Source: an uncultured Alphaproteobacteria bacterium
Lineage (GTDB): Bacteria > Pseudomonadota > Alphaproteobacteria > Thalassobaculales > Thalassobaculaceae
DNA: 5,476 nt
Assembly (NCBI GenBank): GCA_938028645.1
Contig: CALIMD010000040.1
Span: 1 to 5,476, forward strand
Direction of reading: 5' to 3'
Shown here piece by piece: positions 1-5,475 of this stretch; position 1 is the first letter of the stretch, and each line of letters begins with the position of its first letter. The translations under genes were made by a program, and so were the position numbers. The notes below the pieces were generated by a model, which had not been told where the DNA came from, did not search any database, and worked only from the letters and a program-made list of their open reading frames with translations.

Positions 1-423
1 TATTGGAATAATCCAGAGGCAACGGCGAATTCAATTCGTGATGGATGGTTATGGACCGGCGATGTTGGAACCATAGACACAGAGGGGTTTTTAACGCTTA
101 AAGACCGATCAAAAGATCTAATAATTTCAGGAGGAACAAATATTTATCCTAGAGAAATCGAGGAGATACTCTTAAAGCACCCATCAGTTTACGAGTGCGC
201 TGTTGTTGGTCGTCCCCACGCCGACTGGGGAGAAGAGATAATAGCTTTCATCACGACACATCCCAATACTTCCGTCACCAAAGAAGATCTAAATGAACTC
301 TGTTTAGAACATATAGCGCGATTTAAACGACCAAAAGATTACCGGTTTGTAGATAAGTTGGAAAAAAATAATTATGGAAAAATTCTAAAAACGGAGCTCA
401 GGGAAATACTCAAGCGAGAATAA
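1..423 (+). CDS. AMP-forming acyl-CoA synthetase, C-terminal part (5' truncated by window edge)
   Basis: This is the last 140 codons of an acyl-CoA synthetase (ANL superfamily), open from base 1 and ending at TAA 421-423. Such enzymes activate a carboxylate with ATP to an acyl-adenylate and then transfer it to CoA in the cytoplasm. Visible motifs, numbered within the fragment, are the GWLWTGDVG segment (15-23) with the ATP-ribose aspartate D21, and the hinge KDRSKDLIISGG (34-45) with D35 and R36. NIYPREIEEIL follows at 47-57, which is typical of the start of the mobile C-terminal domain. Near the end, NNYGKILK (123-130) carries the expected catalytic lysine K127. The usual P-K/R-N-x-x-G-K motif is slightly altered here to KNNYGK. 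The N-terminal adenylation core lies outside the window, so acyl specificity cannot be judged. The gene converges on the DUF3445 gene with a 21-base gap and no obvious terminator hairpin. Family assignment is firm; the substrate is unknown. Confidence 0.93.
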   Translation, partial: YWNNPEATANSIRDGWLWTGDVGTIDTEGFLTLKDRSKDLIISGGTNIYPREIEEILLKHPSVYECAVVGRPHADWGEEIIAFITTHPNTSVTKEDLNELCLEHIARFKRPKDYRFVDKLEKNNYGKILKTELREILKRE

Positions 424-444
424 TCTTTCATCAAAGTGTTCCCT

Positions 445-1374
445 CTAAACATCAAGACATTGGCTATGCGTTACGTCCAAATACTCAAGAAGTTGTTTAC
501 GGTAAGGAGCTATATTTTTATACTGCTGCATATTAGCGCTCATATTTTTAACTGAGTGGGCGAGGTCCACTAGAGCTTCGGGCTGGCATACTAGTGCTGA
601 AACTTTATCTACATAGGTCTTGATACTGAAAAGAATCCATCCCGTTTTTGGTAATCGGCGAAGCGTTTGGCGTTCGCACCTTAAAAAAATCAGATCCCCC
701 GCATTTTTAGAATTGATACTTCTAGCATAGTCAGTGCTAGTTTTTCTAATGGGCTGATATAGATCCGGGTCATCTGTTAAAGACCAATTCACTCGCCAAA
801 CAGGCTTATTAACATCTAATTTATCAAAGAACCTATCCACAGGTCTTGCCAATTTATTTTCGTAATCAGGAACTGGAGAGTGGATATCAACCATGCGCTT
901 CCCGATTTTGTCGATAAGCCGCCAACGAGATGGGAAACATAAGGATGCAGCTTCCAAAGTATATCCCGTGTCTCCAGGAGCCATAAGACACAGGTCCTCT
1001 TGTACAATTCTACCCGCCAAGTTGAGGGGCATTTCTGCAAACTTTTTCCTAGAAAAGTTTCGCTTTATTCCATCGATAAAAATTTTACCTCCATCAATTC
1101 TCACAAGCTCAGAGTGAAAGGTATTCATATAGTCTATAATTAAATCTAAGACTTCCTGTTGGGCTAATTGACTTCCCTTCTTACTCTGAAACACTTCGTT
1201 ATTTTGGTTGGCCAGTAACGCTTCTTTTTCCAATAGTTCTCTATAGTAATACTCATCCGGCTCAAGCCATTCATCTAAATTCAAAGAGATAATACCCATT
1301 GACAATCTAAACCTGCCTTTGTCAAAAGGCATATATAATGGGTTTTTGCGACATTTTAGTTTTTTTAAAGTCAT
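445..1374 (-). CDS. DUF3445 protein, heme-dependent oxidative N-demethylase alpha-subunit-like
   Basis: A complete 309-residue protein of the DUF3445 family. Characterised relatives are the heme-binding catalytic subunit of dimethylamine monooxygenase / heme-dependent oxidative N-demethylase, which removes a methyl group from secondary amines using O2 and electrons from a flavin/iron-sulfur reductase. Family-typical blocks are seen in order: FRLSMGIISLNLDEWLEPD (22-40), QEDLCLM (125-131), AASLCFPSRWRL (142-153), DIHSPVPDY (163-171), RVNWSLTDDPDLYQP (194-208) and FLRCERQTLRRLPKTGW (230-246). H165, in the IHxPVP block, is a conserved-looking candidate for heme or active-site contact; that is inference. 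There is no signal peptide or membrane segment. The ATG at 1372-1374 has only a weak upstream purine stretch; the next methionine (M15) would leave little before the first conserved block. No reductase or ferredoxin partner gene lies in the window, so the substrate and electron donor are unknown. The stop is TAG at 445-447. Confidence 0.88.
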   Translation of the reverse strand: MTLKKLKCRKNPLYMPFDKGRFRLSMGIISLNLDEWLEPDEYYYRELLEKEALLANQNNEVFQSKKGSQLAQQEVLDLIIDYMNTFHSELVRIDGGKIFIDGIKRNFSRKKFAEMPLNLAGRIVQEDLCLMAPGDTGYTLEAASLCFPSRWRLIDKIGKRMVDIHSPVPDYENKLARPVDRFFDKLDVNKPVWRVNWSLTDDPDLYQPIRKTSTDYARSINSKNAGDLIFLRCERQTLRRLPKTGWILFSIKTYVDKVSALVCQPEALVDLAHSVKNMSANMQQYKNIAPYRKQLLEYLDVTHSQCLDV

Positions 1375-1380
1375 GTGAAC

Positions 1381-1409
1381 TTTGTGCCAATATCTGTTGT
1401 CTGCACAAA
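1381..1409. repeat. Small inverted repeat before the DUF3445 gene
   Basis: TTTGTGC at 1381-1387 and GCACAAA at 1403-1409 form perfect 7-base arms around a 15-base spacer. They fill most of the 47-base gap between the lipoprotein stop and the DUF3445 start. The arm nearest the gene ends 6 bases before its ATG, so the repeat could cover the ribosome-binding region as an mRNA hairpin or serve as an operator. On the minus strand the T-rich run lies before the stem rather than after it, so it does not look like an intrinsic terminator. It may be chance. Confidence 0.35.
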
Positions 1410-1421
1410 AAAATTATTGAG

Positions 1422-1685
1422 TTAAGGGCGAAGGGCACCCGAACCTGATGTAGTTCGAGGCGATGTTCCATCATAACCAATTAATCTATTAGCCTCTTGC
1501 CCTTTTAGCGGTTCAGTATAGCAATTAACCGTACCGATTGTTCTGTAGCAATAAAGGGACTCCGCTGCAACGGTCGCCGAAGGCTTTTTACTCGCGCCGA
1601 TCATATCTTTAATCTTGTCGCGAACTTGACTATCGCACCCACTGAGACAAACCATTAATGCTGACAATAAGGCGATTTTTTGCAT
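1422..1685 (-). CDS. Small lipoprotein of unknown function (87 aa)
   Basis: A short secreted lipoprotein. Starting at ATG 1683-1685 it begins MQKIALLSALMVCLSGC: a lysine, a hydrophobic stretch and a lipobox L14-S15-G16-C17, where signal peptidase II would cut and C17 would be lipidated. D18 follows directly. In enterobacteria Asp at +2 keeps lipoproteins in the inner membrane; whether this rule holds here is unknown. The mature part is about 70 residues, with a charged stretch (22-34) and then YCYRTIGTVNCYTEPL (45-60). C46 and C55 there could pair in a disulfide. The tail is rich in Gly, Ser and Thr. Small lipoproteins with a similar CYRTxGxxxCYxxPL block are, from memory, common in alphaproteobacteria, without known function. 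The start is chosen because GGAG lies 6 bases upstream and the signal peptide begins exactly there; a TTG-initiated extension from 1742 would put 19 unlikely residues before it. The stop is TAA at 1422-1424. Confidence 0.85.
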   Translation of the reverse strand: MQKIALLSALMVCLSGCDSQVRDKIKDMIGASKKPSATVAAESLYCYRTIGTVNCYTEPLKGQEANRLIGYDGTSPRTTSGSGALRP

Positions 1686-1691
1686 TTCCTT

Positions 1692-1695
1692 CTCC
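1692..1695 (-). promoter_or_regulatory. Ribosome binding site fixing the lipoprotein start
   Basis: The minus strand reads GGAGAAGGAA directly before the ATG at 1685. The GGAG core at 1692-1695 is 6 bases from the start codon. This supports the shorter, signal-peptide-first start over a longer TTG-initiated frame. Confidence 0.7.
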
Positions 1696-1749
1696 GGGTA
1701 TACAGAAACTTCACAAAAAGAAAGCTTCCTTAAACTAGGCAATCACTTC

Positions 1750-3078
1750 TCAGTGTACAGTGTTCAAAACTGTTCGCACGGTATCTGCGATAAAATCAAC
1801 CTGCTTTTTTTCTATTATTAACGGGGGAGAAAGAGCAATAGTATCGCCCGTAGTACGAATTAGAAGCCCCGCATCAAAAGCTTTCTGAAAAGCATCCATC
1901 GCTCGAAATGTAGGTTTTCCAGGGATTGACTCTAGTTCAATCGCCCCCATCATCCCTAAGTTACGCACGTCAATTACATTATTAGCATCGCTAAGCGAAT
2001 GTAAAGCAGACTCAAAATAAGGAGCTAATTCTGCTGCACGAGCAAACAAGTCATCATTTCGATATACGTCTAGCGTAGCTATTCCAGCCGCACACGCAAG
2101 CGGATGTCCGGAATATGTATACCCATGAAAAAACTCAATTGCATTCTCCGGAGCTGCATTCATAAACGCGTCATAAAGACCATCCCTAACAAATACGGCC
2201 CCCATGGGCACTGTAGCATTTGTTATGCCTTTGGCAGTGGTAAAAAGGTCTGGTTTCACATCAAAATATTCATTAGCAAAACTATCGCCAAGACGACCAA
2301 AGCCCGTAATTACTTCGTCAAAAATAAGAAGAATGCCATGCTTCGTACAAATTTCACGCAATCTTTTTAAATAACCTTTAGGAGGAATTAGAACACCTGT
2401 AGAACCAGCGACTGGTTCTACGATAACAGCAGCAATAGTCGAGGCATCATGTAGGGCGACTATTCTTTCCAGGTCTTCCGCAAGATGAGTTCCCCAATCA
2501 GGCTGACCGCGAGTAAATGCATTGTGTTCTAGATTATGTGTATGGCTCAAATGATCTATACCCGTAAGCATATTTCCAAACATTTTTCGATTCGGTGATA
2601 TTCCGCCGACGGATATACCTCCAAATCCAACACCATGGTAACCTCGTTCACGCCCAATAAAGCGAGTACGAGATGCTTCCCCGATGGTCCGTTGATAGGC
2701 CAATGCCATTTTTAACGCTGTATCCACAGATTCCGACCCAGAATTAGTAAACATAACGTGGCTATATTCTTTAACCATTCCAGTGAGTTTAGATGCAAAC
2801 TCGAAGGATAGTGGATGTCCAATTTGAAACCCTGGGGCGTAATCAAGCTTCTCTACTTGTTTGCGAACAGCATCTATAATTGGTTGTCTTCGATGGCCCG
2901 CGTTGACACACCATAACCCAGAGGTGCCATCTAAAACACGTCGCCCATCCGGCGTAATGTAATGCATACCCTCGGCTTCGCTAAAAAGTCTTGGCTGCTT
3001 CTTAAAACTCCGATTATCAGTAAATGGCATCCAAAGAGAATCTAAATCATTTGGTATCGTAACATCTGAAATCGACAT
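1750..3078 (-). CDS. Class III omega-aminotransferase, beta-alanine:pyruvate transaminase type
   Basis: A PLP-dependent fold-type I aminotransferase, 442 residues from the chosen start. By close resemblance over its whole length to the Pseudomonas omega-amino acid:pyruvate transaminase (the bauA type), it probably moves the terminal amino group of beta-alanine or a related omega-amino acid or amine to pyruvate, giving alanine and a semialdehyde. Numbering from the ATG at 3078, the landmarks are LWMPFTDNRSF near the N terminus, SGLWCVNAGH (53-62), the phosphate-binding NSGSES (112-117) and RGYHG (145-149). The PLP-ring aspartate D254 is in FDEVITGFGR and the Schiff-base lysine K283 in TTAKGITN. 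FHGYTYSGHP (317-326) follows, and R408 in LLIRTTGDT sits where this group has the flipping arginine that binds the alpha-carboxylate. All key residues are present. The start is preferred over an ATG 24 bases upstream (3102) because GGGAG lies 6 bases before it. The stop is TGA at 1750-1752. The exact amine donor is not certain. Confidence 0.92.
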   Translation of the reverse strand: MSISDVTIPNDLDSLWMPFTDNRSFKKQPRLFSEAEGMHYITPDGRRVLDGTSGLWCVNAGHRRQPIIDAVRKQVEKLDYAPGFQIGHPLSFEFASKLTGMVKEYSHVMFTNSGSESVDTALKMALAYQRTIGEASRTRFIGRERGYHGVGFGGISVGGISPNRKMFGNMLTGIDHLSHTHNLEHNAFTRGQPDWGTHLAEDLERIVALHDASTIAAVIVEPVAGSTGVLIPPKGYLKRLREICTKHGILLIFDEVITGFGRLGDSFANEYFDVKPDLFTTAKGITNATVPMGAVFVRDGLYDAFMNAAPENAIEFFHGYTYSGHPLACAAGIATLDVYRNDDLFARAAELAPYFESALHSLSDANNVIDVRNLGMMGAIELESIPGKPTFRAMDAFQKAFDAGLLIRTTGDTIALSPPLIIEKKQVDFIADTVRTVLNTVH

Positions 3079-3084
3079 TTGTAG

Positions 3085-3089
3085 CTCCC
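3085..3089 (-). promoter_or_regulatory. Ribosome binding site fixing the aminotransferase start
   Basis: The minus strand reads GGGAG 6 bases before the ATG at 3078. The alternative in-frame ATG at 3102 has no comparable purine-rich site at the right distance, so the true protein probably begins MSISDV. Confidence 0.75.
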
Positions 3090-3118
3090 AAAAGGTTATC
3101 ATCCGTCTCTAAATAAAA

Positions 3119-3139
3119 CTAGGACTTACCTAAAATCAA
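3119..3139 (-). promoter_or_regulatory. TTGATTTTAG...CCTAG element upstream of the aminotransferase gene
   Basis: On the minus strand TTGATTTTAG (3130-3139) is followed after 6 bases by CCTAG (3119-3123), about 50 bases before the aminotransferase start. The same two words, 8 bases apart, lie upstream of the GT4 gene at 4255-4277. TTGATT could be a -35 box, but the -10 at 17-18 bases spacing is poor (TTATTT or TATTTA). It may be a regulator site, a weak promoter or coincidence. Confidence 0.35.
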
Positions 3140-3172
3140 ACTATAGAACAGCAATAAATAGATTGCGACTCT

Positions 3173-4198
3173 TTAACTAGAAATCTTATCAAACAGATCC
3201 TGATATTTCGAAACGACAATACTTTTTGTAAAATTAGACATGAAGATCGATTTTCCTGCTTTGGCCAAGGCCTTCGAACTCTTGGAGTCATTAAGAACAT
3301 CCTTAATCGCGGATGCTAACGAGATCGGATCATCGACAGGAGAAAGTAAACCATTTTTACCGTGTTCAATAAGATAACGAGGCCCATCACTAGCCGCAGC
3401 AATTACCGGCTTACTCTGCGCCCATCCTTCGAGCACGACGTTTCCGAGAGGCTCGTGCCGGGAAGGGCATATCAACGCATCACAGGTGGCGATCAAATTT
3501 TTTGTATCGCGTTGCCACCCAAGGAATTTCACTCGCTCACTGACGCCTATTTCCTCCGCCAACGATGTAAGAGTCGACAATTCTTCTCCATCACCAGCTA
3601 ACCATAAAAAAGTATCTTTGAGTTCTACCATCGCTTTTATCAGCACATCAAATGCTTTATTCTTGTGTAAACGCCCCAATGAAATGATTAAAGGGACTTC
3701 ATTAGGAGTATTGAAATTAGCCCTATCAATCGGTGTACCCTTCTCCTGATCAACGAAATTTGGAATATAGTGGCACTTACCAACAGGCCAGTTACTTCGC
3801 TTTAAATACTCAACTATTTGGGGAGTATTACCAATAAGATGATCGCAATTTTTATAATACTTCAAGTTATAGTAACCCCCAAGTCGGGCAGCATGAACAA
3901 ACGGCCCCTTATAAATTTTGCTTGTTGCCCTGTTCATCCAAGATAGCACGATATCCGGTTTATAAGAATCTATCACCCGTTTCATTTTCCATTGTGTTAA
4001 AAAGTCAAAGCGGGCACCAAACCTAAGTTCTACAGGACAGATACTAGCATCCCTCAATAACTGGGCCCGTTCTTTGTCCTTCCGCATAAGGATGATTTGC
4101 TGTTGCCCAGCTTCTTCTAGACCAATAGCTAGTCGCGTGAAGAAAAGTTCCGCTCCCCCATGTGGGGCCCCAGCTATTGCCTGTAATAATTTCACCAT
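3173..4198 (-). CDS. Family 4 glycosyltransferase (GT-B fold), surface-glycan assembly
   Basis: A complete 341-residue retaining glycosyltransferase of the GT4 / glycosyl transferases group 1 type. It likely transfers a sugar from a nucleotide donor to a growing lipopolysaccharide core or other surface glycan at the cytoplasmic face of the inner membrane. The N-terminal acceptor domain starts with a beta-strand and the glycine-rich loop APHGGAE (11-17). ARLGGYYNLKYYKNCDHLIGN (104-124) and the YIPNFVD linker (144-150) follow. The C-terminal donor domain has SLGRLHKNKAFDVLIKA (173-189), LAGDGEE (200-206), FLGW (225-228) and CPSRHEPLGNVVLEGWAQ (244-261). The last contains the E-x7-E pair E249/E257 that contacts the donor sugar in this family. 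There is no membrane segment. The ATG at 4196-4198 has only a weak GAG upstream. The gene is divergent from the GT9 gene across a 110-base symmetric region and lies 94 bases upstream of the aminotransferase gene. Donor and acceptor cannot be read from sequence. Confidence 0.9.
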   Translation of the reverse strand: MVKLLQAIAGAPHGGAELFFTRLAIGLEEAGQQQIILMRKDKERAQLLRDASICPVELRFGARFDFLTQWKMKRVIDSYKPDIVLSWMNRATSKIYKGPFVHAARLGGYYNLKYYKNCDHLIGNTPQIVEYLKRSNWPVGKCHYIPNFVDQEKGTPIDRANFNTPNEVPLIISLGRLHKNKAFDVLIKAMVELKDTFLWLAGDGEELSTLTSLAEEIGVSERVKFLGWQRDTKNLIATCDALICPSRHEPLGNVVLEGWAQSKPVIAAASDGPRYLIEHGKNGLLSPVDDPISLASAIKDVLNDSKSSKALAKAGKSIFMSNFTKSIVVSKYQDLFDKISS

Positions 4199-4219
4199 TT
4201 ATTCTCGTATTCAGTCGGG

Positions 4220-4248
4220 TTGATTCTAGATCATGAGAAACATATAAA
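4220..4248 (+). promoter_or_regulatory. Putative sigma-70-type promoter for the GT9 gene
   Basis: TTGATT (4220-4225), a 17-base spacer and TATAAA (4243-4248) match the primary-sigma consensus at 4/6 and 5/6 positions with ideal spacing. Transcription would begin near 4255, giving a leader of about 54 bases before the TTG start at 4309. This is the best promoter-like sequence I found in the window. Confidence 0.5.
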
Positions 4249-4277
4249 TTTATCCTAGGTTACTGCACTAAAATCAA
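4249..4277 (-). promoter_or_regulatory. Putative mirror-image promoter for the GT4 gene
   Basis: On the minus strand TTGATT (4272-4277), a 17-base spacer and GATAAA (4249-4254) mirror the plus-strand promoter. The -10 hexamers of the two promoters abut at the dyad axis. Transcription would begin near 4242 and run to the GT4 start at 4198. The -10 box matches at 4 of 6, so this is the weaker of the two. Confidence 0.4.
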
Positions 4278-4295
4278 CTAAATCGAAGATTTTTT

Positions 4296-4300
4296 AGGAG
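4296..4300 (+). promoter_or_regulatory. Ribosome binding site supporting a TTG start
   Basis: AGGAG lies 8 bases before the TTG at 4309-4311. An in-frame stop at 4279-4281 with no ATG or GTG between it and the TTG means no longer conventional start exists. Confidence 0.75.
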
Positions 4301-4308
4301 CCAACTGT

Positions 4309-5319
4309 TTGACAAGCCAAATAGTAAAGAAATCTAAGGTCCTTGTAGTGCAACCACTTCCTGGAATGGGAGATATCATCTGGCATCTTCCCCATCTTAA
4401 GGCAATCGCAGCAAATACAGCATCCAATCAAATTACTCTGTTGACTAAAGGCCGTTCACTAGCACATGAACTTTTGTTAGGAACACAGTATATCAAAGAA
4501 GTACTTTATCTATCCAAAGTTAAAAAAGATGGTCAGGGTATTTTGGGTGGCTTTCGGTTGGGTAATTTTTTAAAACCCTATAAATTTGATCAAGTTTGGA
4601 TACTTCACGGCTCTCCTCGATATGGCATCGCTGCTCTTCGAGCCGGGATAAAGGATAGAATTGGTTATGGAATAGGATGGCAAGACGCATTTTTAACTTC
4701 CCCATACACAATGACCAGAGAAGACATGGGACTTGGCGCGATAAAGAAAGCAAGTCGTTGCCTTGAACTTAACGGGGTTGAAATCAACGAAAAGAAACCG
4801 CAGCTGACGCTTACAACCGACGCCTTAAACGCTGCTAAAACTCTTCTGAAAAACAATTACAATAATACTGTTGGCCTTGCTATCGGGTCTAGCGAACCCT
4901 CTAAACAATGGGGGGCTGAAAACTTTATTCATTTGATTGATTCTATTCGCGCAAAACATCAGTCACAGGTAGTCCTCATCGGAGGCCCTAATGACTCAAC
5001 AATAGCTCGATCAATTAACGAAAATTTTGAGTCCCCCGACTGGATAACACAAGCTATCGGGTTACCTATTTTGGAAGCATCAGCCGTATCATCCCTATGT
5101 AATATCTGTATTGGGAACGATACAGGAATTTTAAATATAGCCGCTGCTACTGGCACCTTTTCAATCGGATTGTATATTGCGTCCGCCCCTCAAAATGATG
5201 ACCCGCTAATAAAACCGATAATCCCTCCGAAGACAACTACTCTTTCAACCCAAAACATTGAGAAGCTTACCAATAAAATGATTATGGAAACGATATCAAC
5301 TGTTTCTGGTTTCCAATAA
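4309..5319 (+). CDS. Family 9 glycosyltransferase (heptosyltransferase-like)
   Basis: A complete 336-residue GT9-family protein, the family of ADP-heptose:lipopolysaccharide heptosyltransferases (WaaC/WaaF). These add heptose to the inner core at the cytoplasmic face of the inner membrane. The N-terminal domain opens with VLVVQPLPGMGDIIWHLPHLKAI (11-33), containing the acceptor-side G-D-x5-P motif (G21, D22, P28). The donor domain contains VGLAIGSSEPSKQWGAENF (188-206), with K199 and W201 at the usual nucleotide-sugar site. VVLIGGPNDS (221-230) and IGNDTGILNIAAATG (268-282) follow, with the D271-T272-G273 trio that in WaaC contacts ADP-heptose. The length is normal for the family and there is no membrane segment. 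Translation uses TTG with a good AGGAG site. Many alphaproteobacterial GT9 proteins are not proven heptosyltransferases, so the sugar is uncertain. The 3' end overlaps the convergent gene at the right edge by 24 bases. The stop is TAA at 5317-5319. Confidence 0.9.
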   Translation: MTSQIVKKSKVLVVQPLPGMGDIIWHLPHLKAIAANTASNQITLLTKGRSLAHELLLGTQYIKEVLYLSKVKKDGQGILGGFRLGNFLKPYKFDQVWILHGSPRYGIAALRAGIKDRIGYGIGWQDAFLTSPYTMTREDMGLGAIKKASRCLELNGVEINEKKPQLTLTTDALNAAKTLLKNNYNNTVGLAIGSSEPSKQWGAENFIHLIDSIRAKHQSQVVLIGGPNDSTIARSINENFESPDWITQAIGLPILEASAVSSLCNICIGNDTGILNIAAATGTFSIGLYIASAPQNDDPLIKPIIPPKTTTLSTQNIEKLTNKMIMETISTVSGFQ

Positions 5320-5475
5320 CTTTATTGCAGCATTAAAAACCTTCTCTACAGACAACCCACCCATTAGGGAGCCAGTTGGATCAGGTTTAAAGTCGGGTTT
5401 TAATGATAATTCATGGAAAGTTTCATCGGACCTTACAAAACCGCAATGATTTCCCCAGGGACTATAATTTTCATC
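5296..5475 (-). CDS. C-terminal end of a probable second GT9-type glycosyltransferase (partial)
   Basis: An open frame enters from the right edge on the minus strand and runs 59 codons to TGA at 5296-5298. The fragment begins DENYSPWGNHCGFVRSDE and ends with LMGGLSVEKVFNAAIKLLE, then a short polar tail. An aromatic-Ser-Pro-Trp/Tyr-Gly-Asn segment followed by a terminal helix of the form sVexVfnAaikLl resembles the end of GT9 transferases from alphaproteobacteria. That is recognition of style, since the diagnostic donor motifs lie outside the window. Composition and codon use resemble the neighbours. It is convergent with the complete GT9 gene, and the two 3' ends overlap by 24 bases. That the frame is coding is fairly sure; the family is moderately supported. 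Confidence 0.65.
   Translation of the reverse strand, partial: DENYSPWGNHCGFVRSDETFHELSLKPDFKPDPTGSLMGGLSVEKVFNAAIKLLETRNS

Larger units (their letters stand above)
4219..4278. repeat. 60-bp dyad in the divergent intergenic region
   Basis: The left arm GTTGATTCTAG (4219-4229) and right arm CTAAAATCAAC (4268-4278) are inverted repeats matching at 10 of 11 positions. Exactly midway lies a perfect 10-base palindrome, ATAAATTTAT (4244-4253). Both share the axis at 4248.5. The segments between are not symmetric. The dyad sits between the GT4 gene and the divergent GT9 gene, and its arms coincide with the -35-like boxes of both putative promoters. Confidence 0.75.

Noticed and set aside
424..444. 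Bidirectional terminator between the convergent acyl-CoA synthetase and DUF3445 genes.
   Set aside because: The 21-base gap contains no inverted repeat or T-run of the kind needed.
893..1117. Open frame of 74 codons on the plus strand inside the DUF3445 gene, and similar small frames inside the other genes.
   Set aside because: They lie antisense or out of frame to well-recognised genes, have no ribosome sites or recognisable motifs, and are shadows of those genes.
1706..1730. Possible terminator after the aminotransferase gene: on the minus strand AAGGAAGCTTTCTT followed by a T-rich stretch.
   Set aside because: The palindrome has no real loop. With a 4-base loop the stem is only about 5 pairs with a G-T wobble and almost no GC, so it is too weak to call an intrinsic terminator.
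1686..1742. Longer N terminus (19 extra residues) for the small lipoprotein.
   Set aside because: It would start at a TTG and place charged residues before a standard lipoprotein signal peptide. The internal ATG at 1685 has a good GGAG site at ideal spacing.
3079..3102. Eight extra residues at the aminotransferase N terminus from the ATG at 3102.
   Set aside because: No comparable ribosome site precedes it, whereas GGGAG lies 6 bases before the ATG at 3078. Family similarity begins well downstream of either start.
4150..4175. GC-rich self-complementary stretch (GGGGCCCC and CCCCCATGTGGGG) in the GT4 gene.
   Set aside because: It encodes the conserved glycine-rich loop of the transferase (APHGG), so codon choice explains it. 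A structural role near the start codon cannot be supported.
4225..4259. Short palindromes TCTAGA (4225-4230) and CCTAGG (4254-4259) as separate operator sites.
   Set aside because: Six-base palindromes are expected by chance, and these are not placed symmetrically about the dyad axis. Only the larger dyad seems worth reporting.
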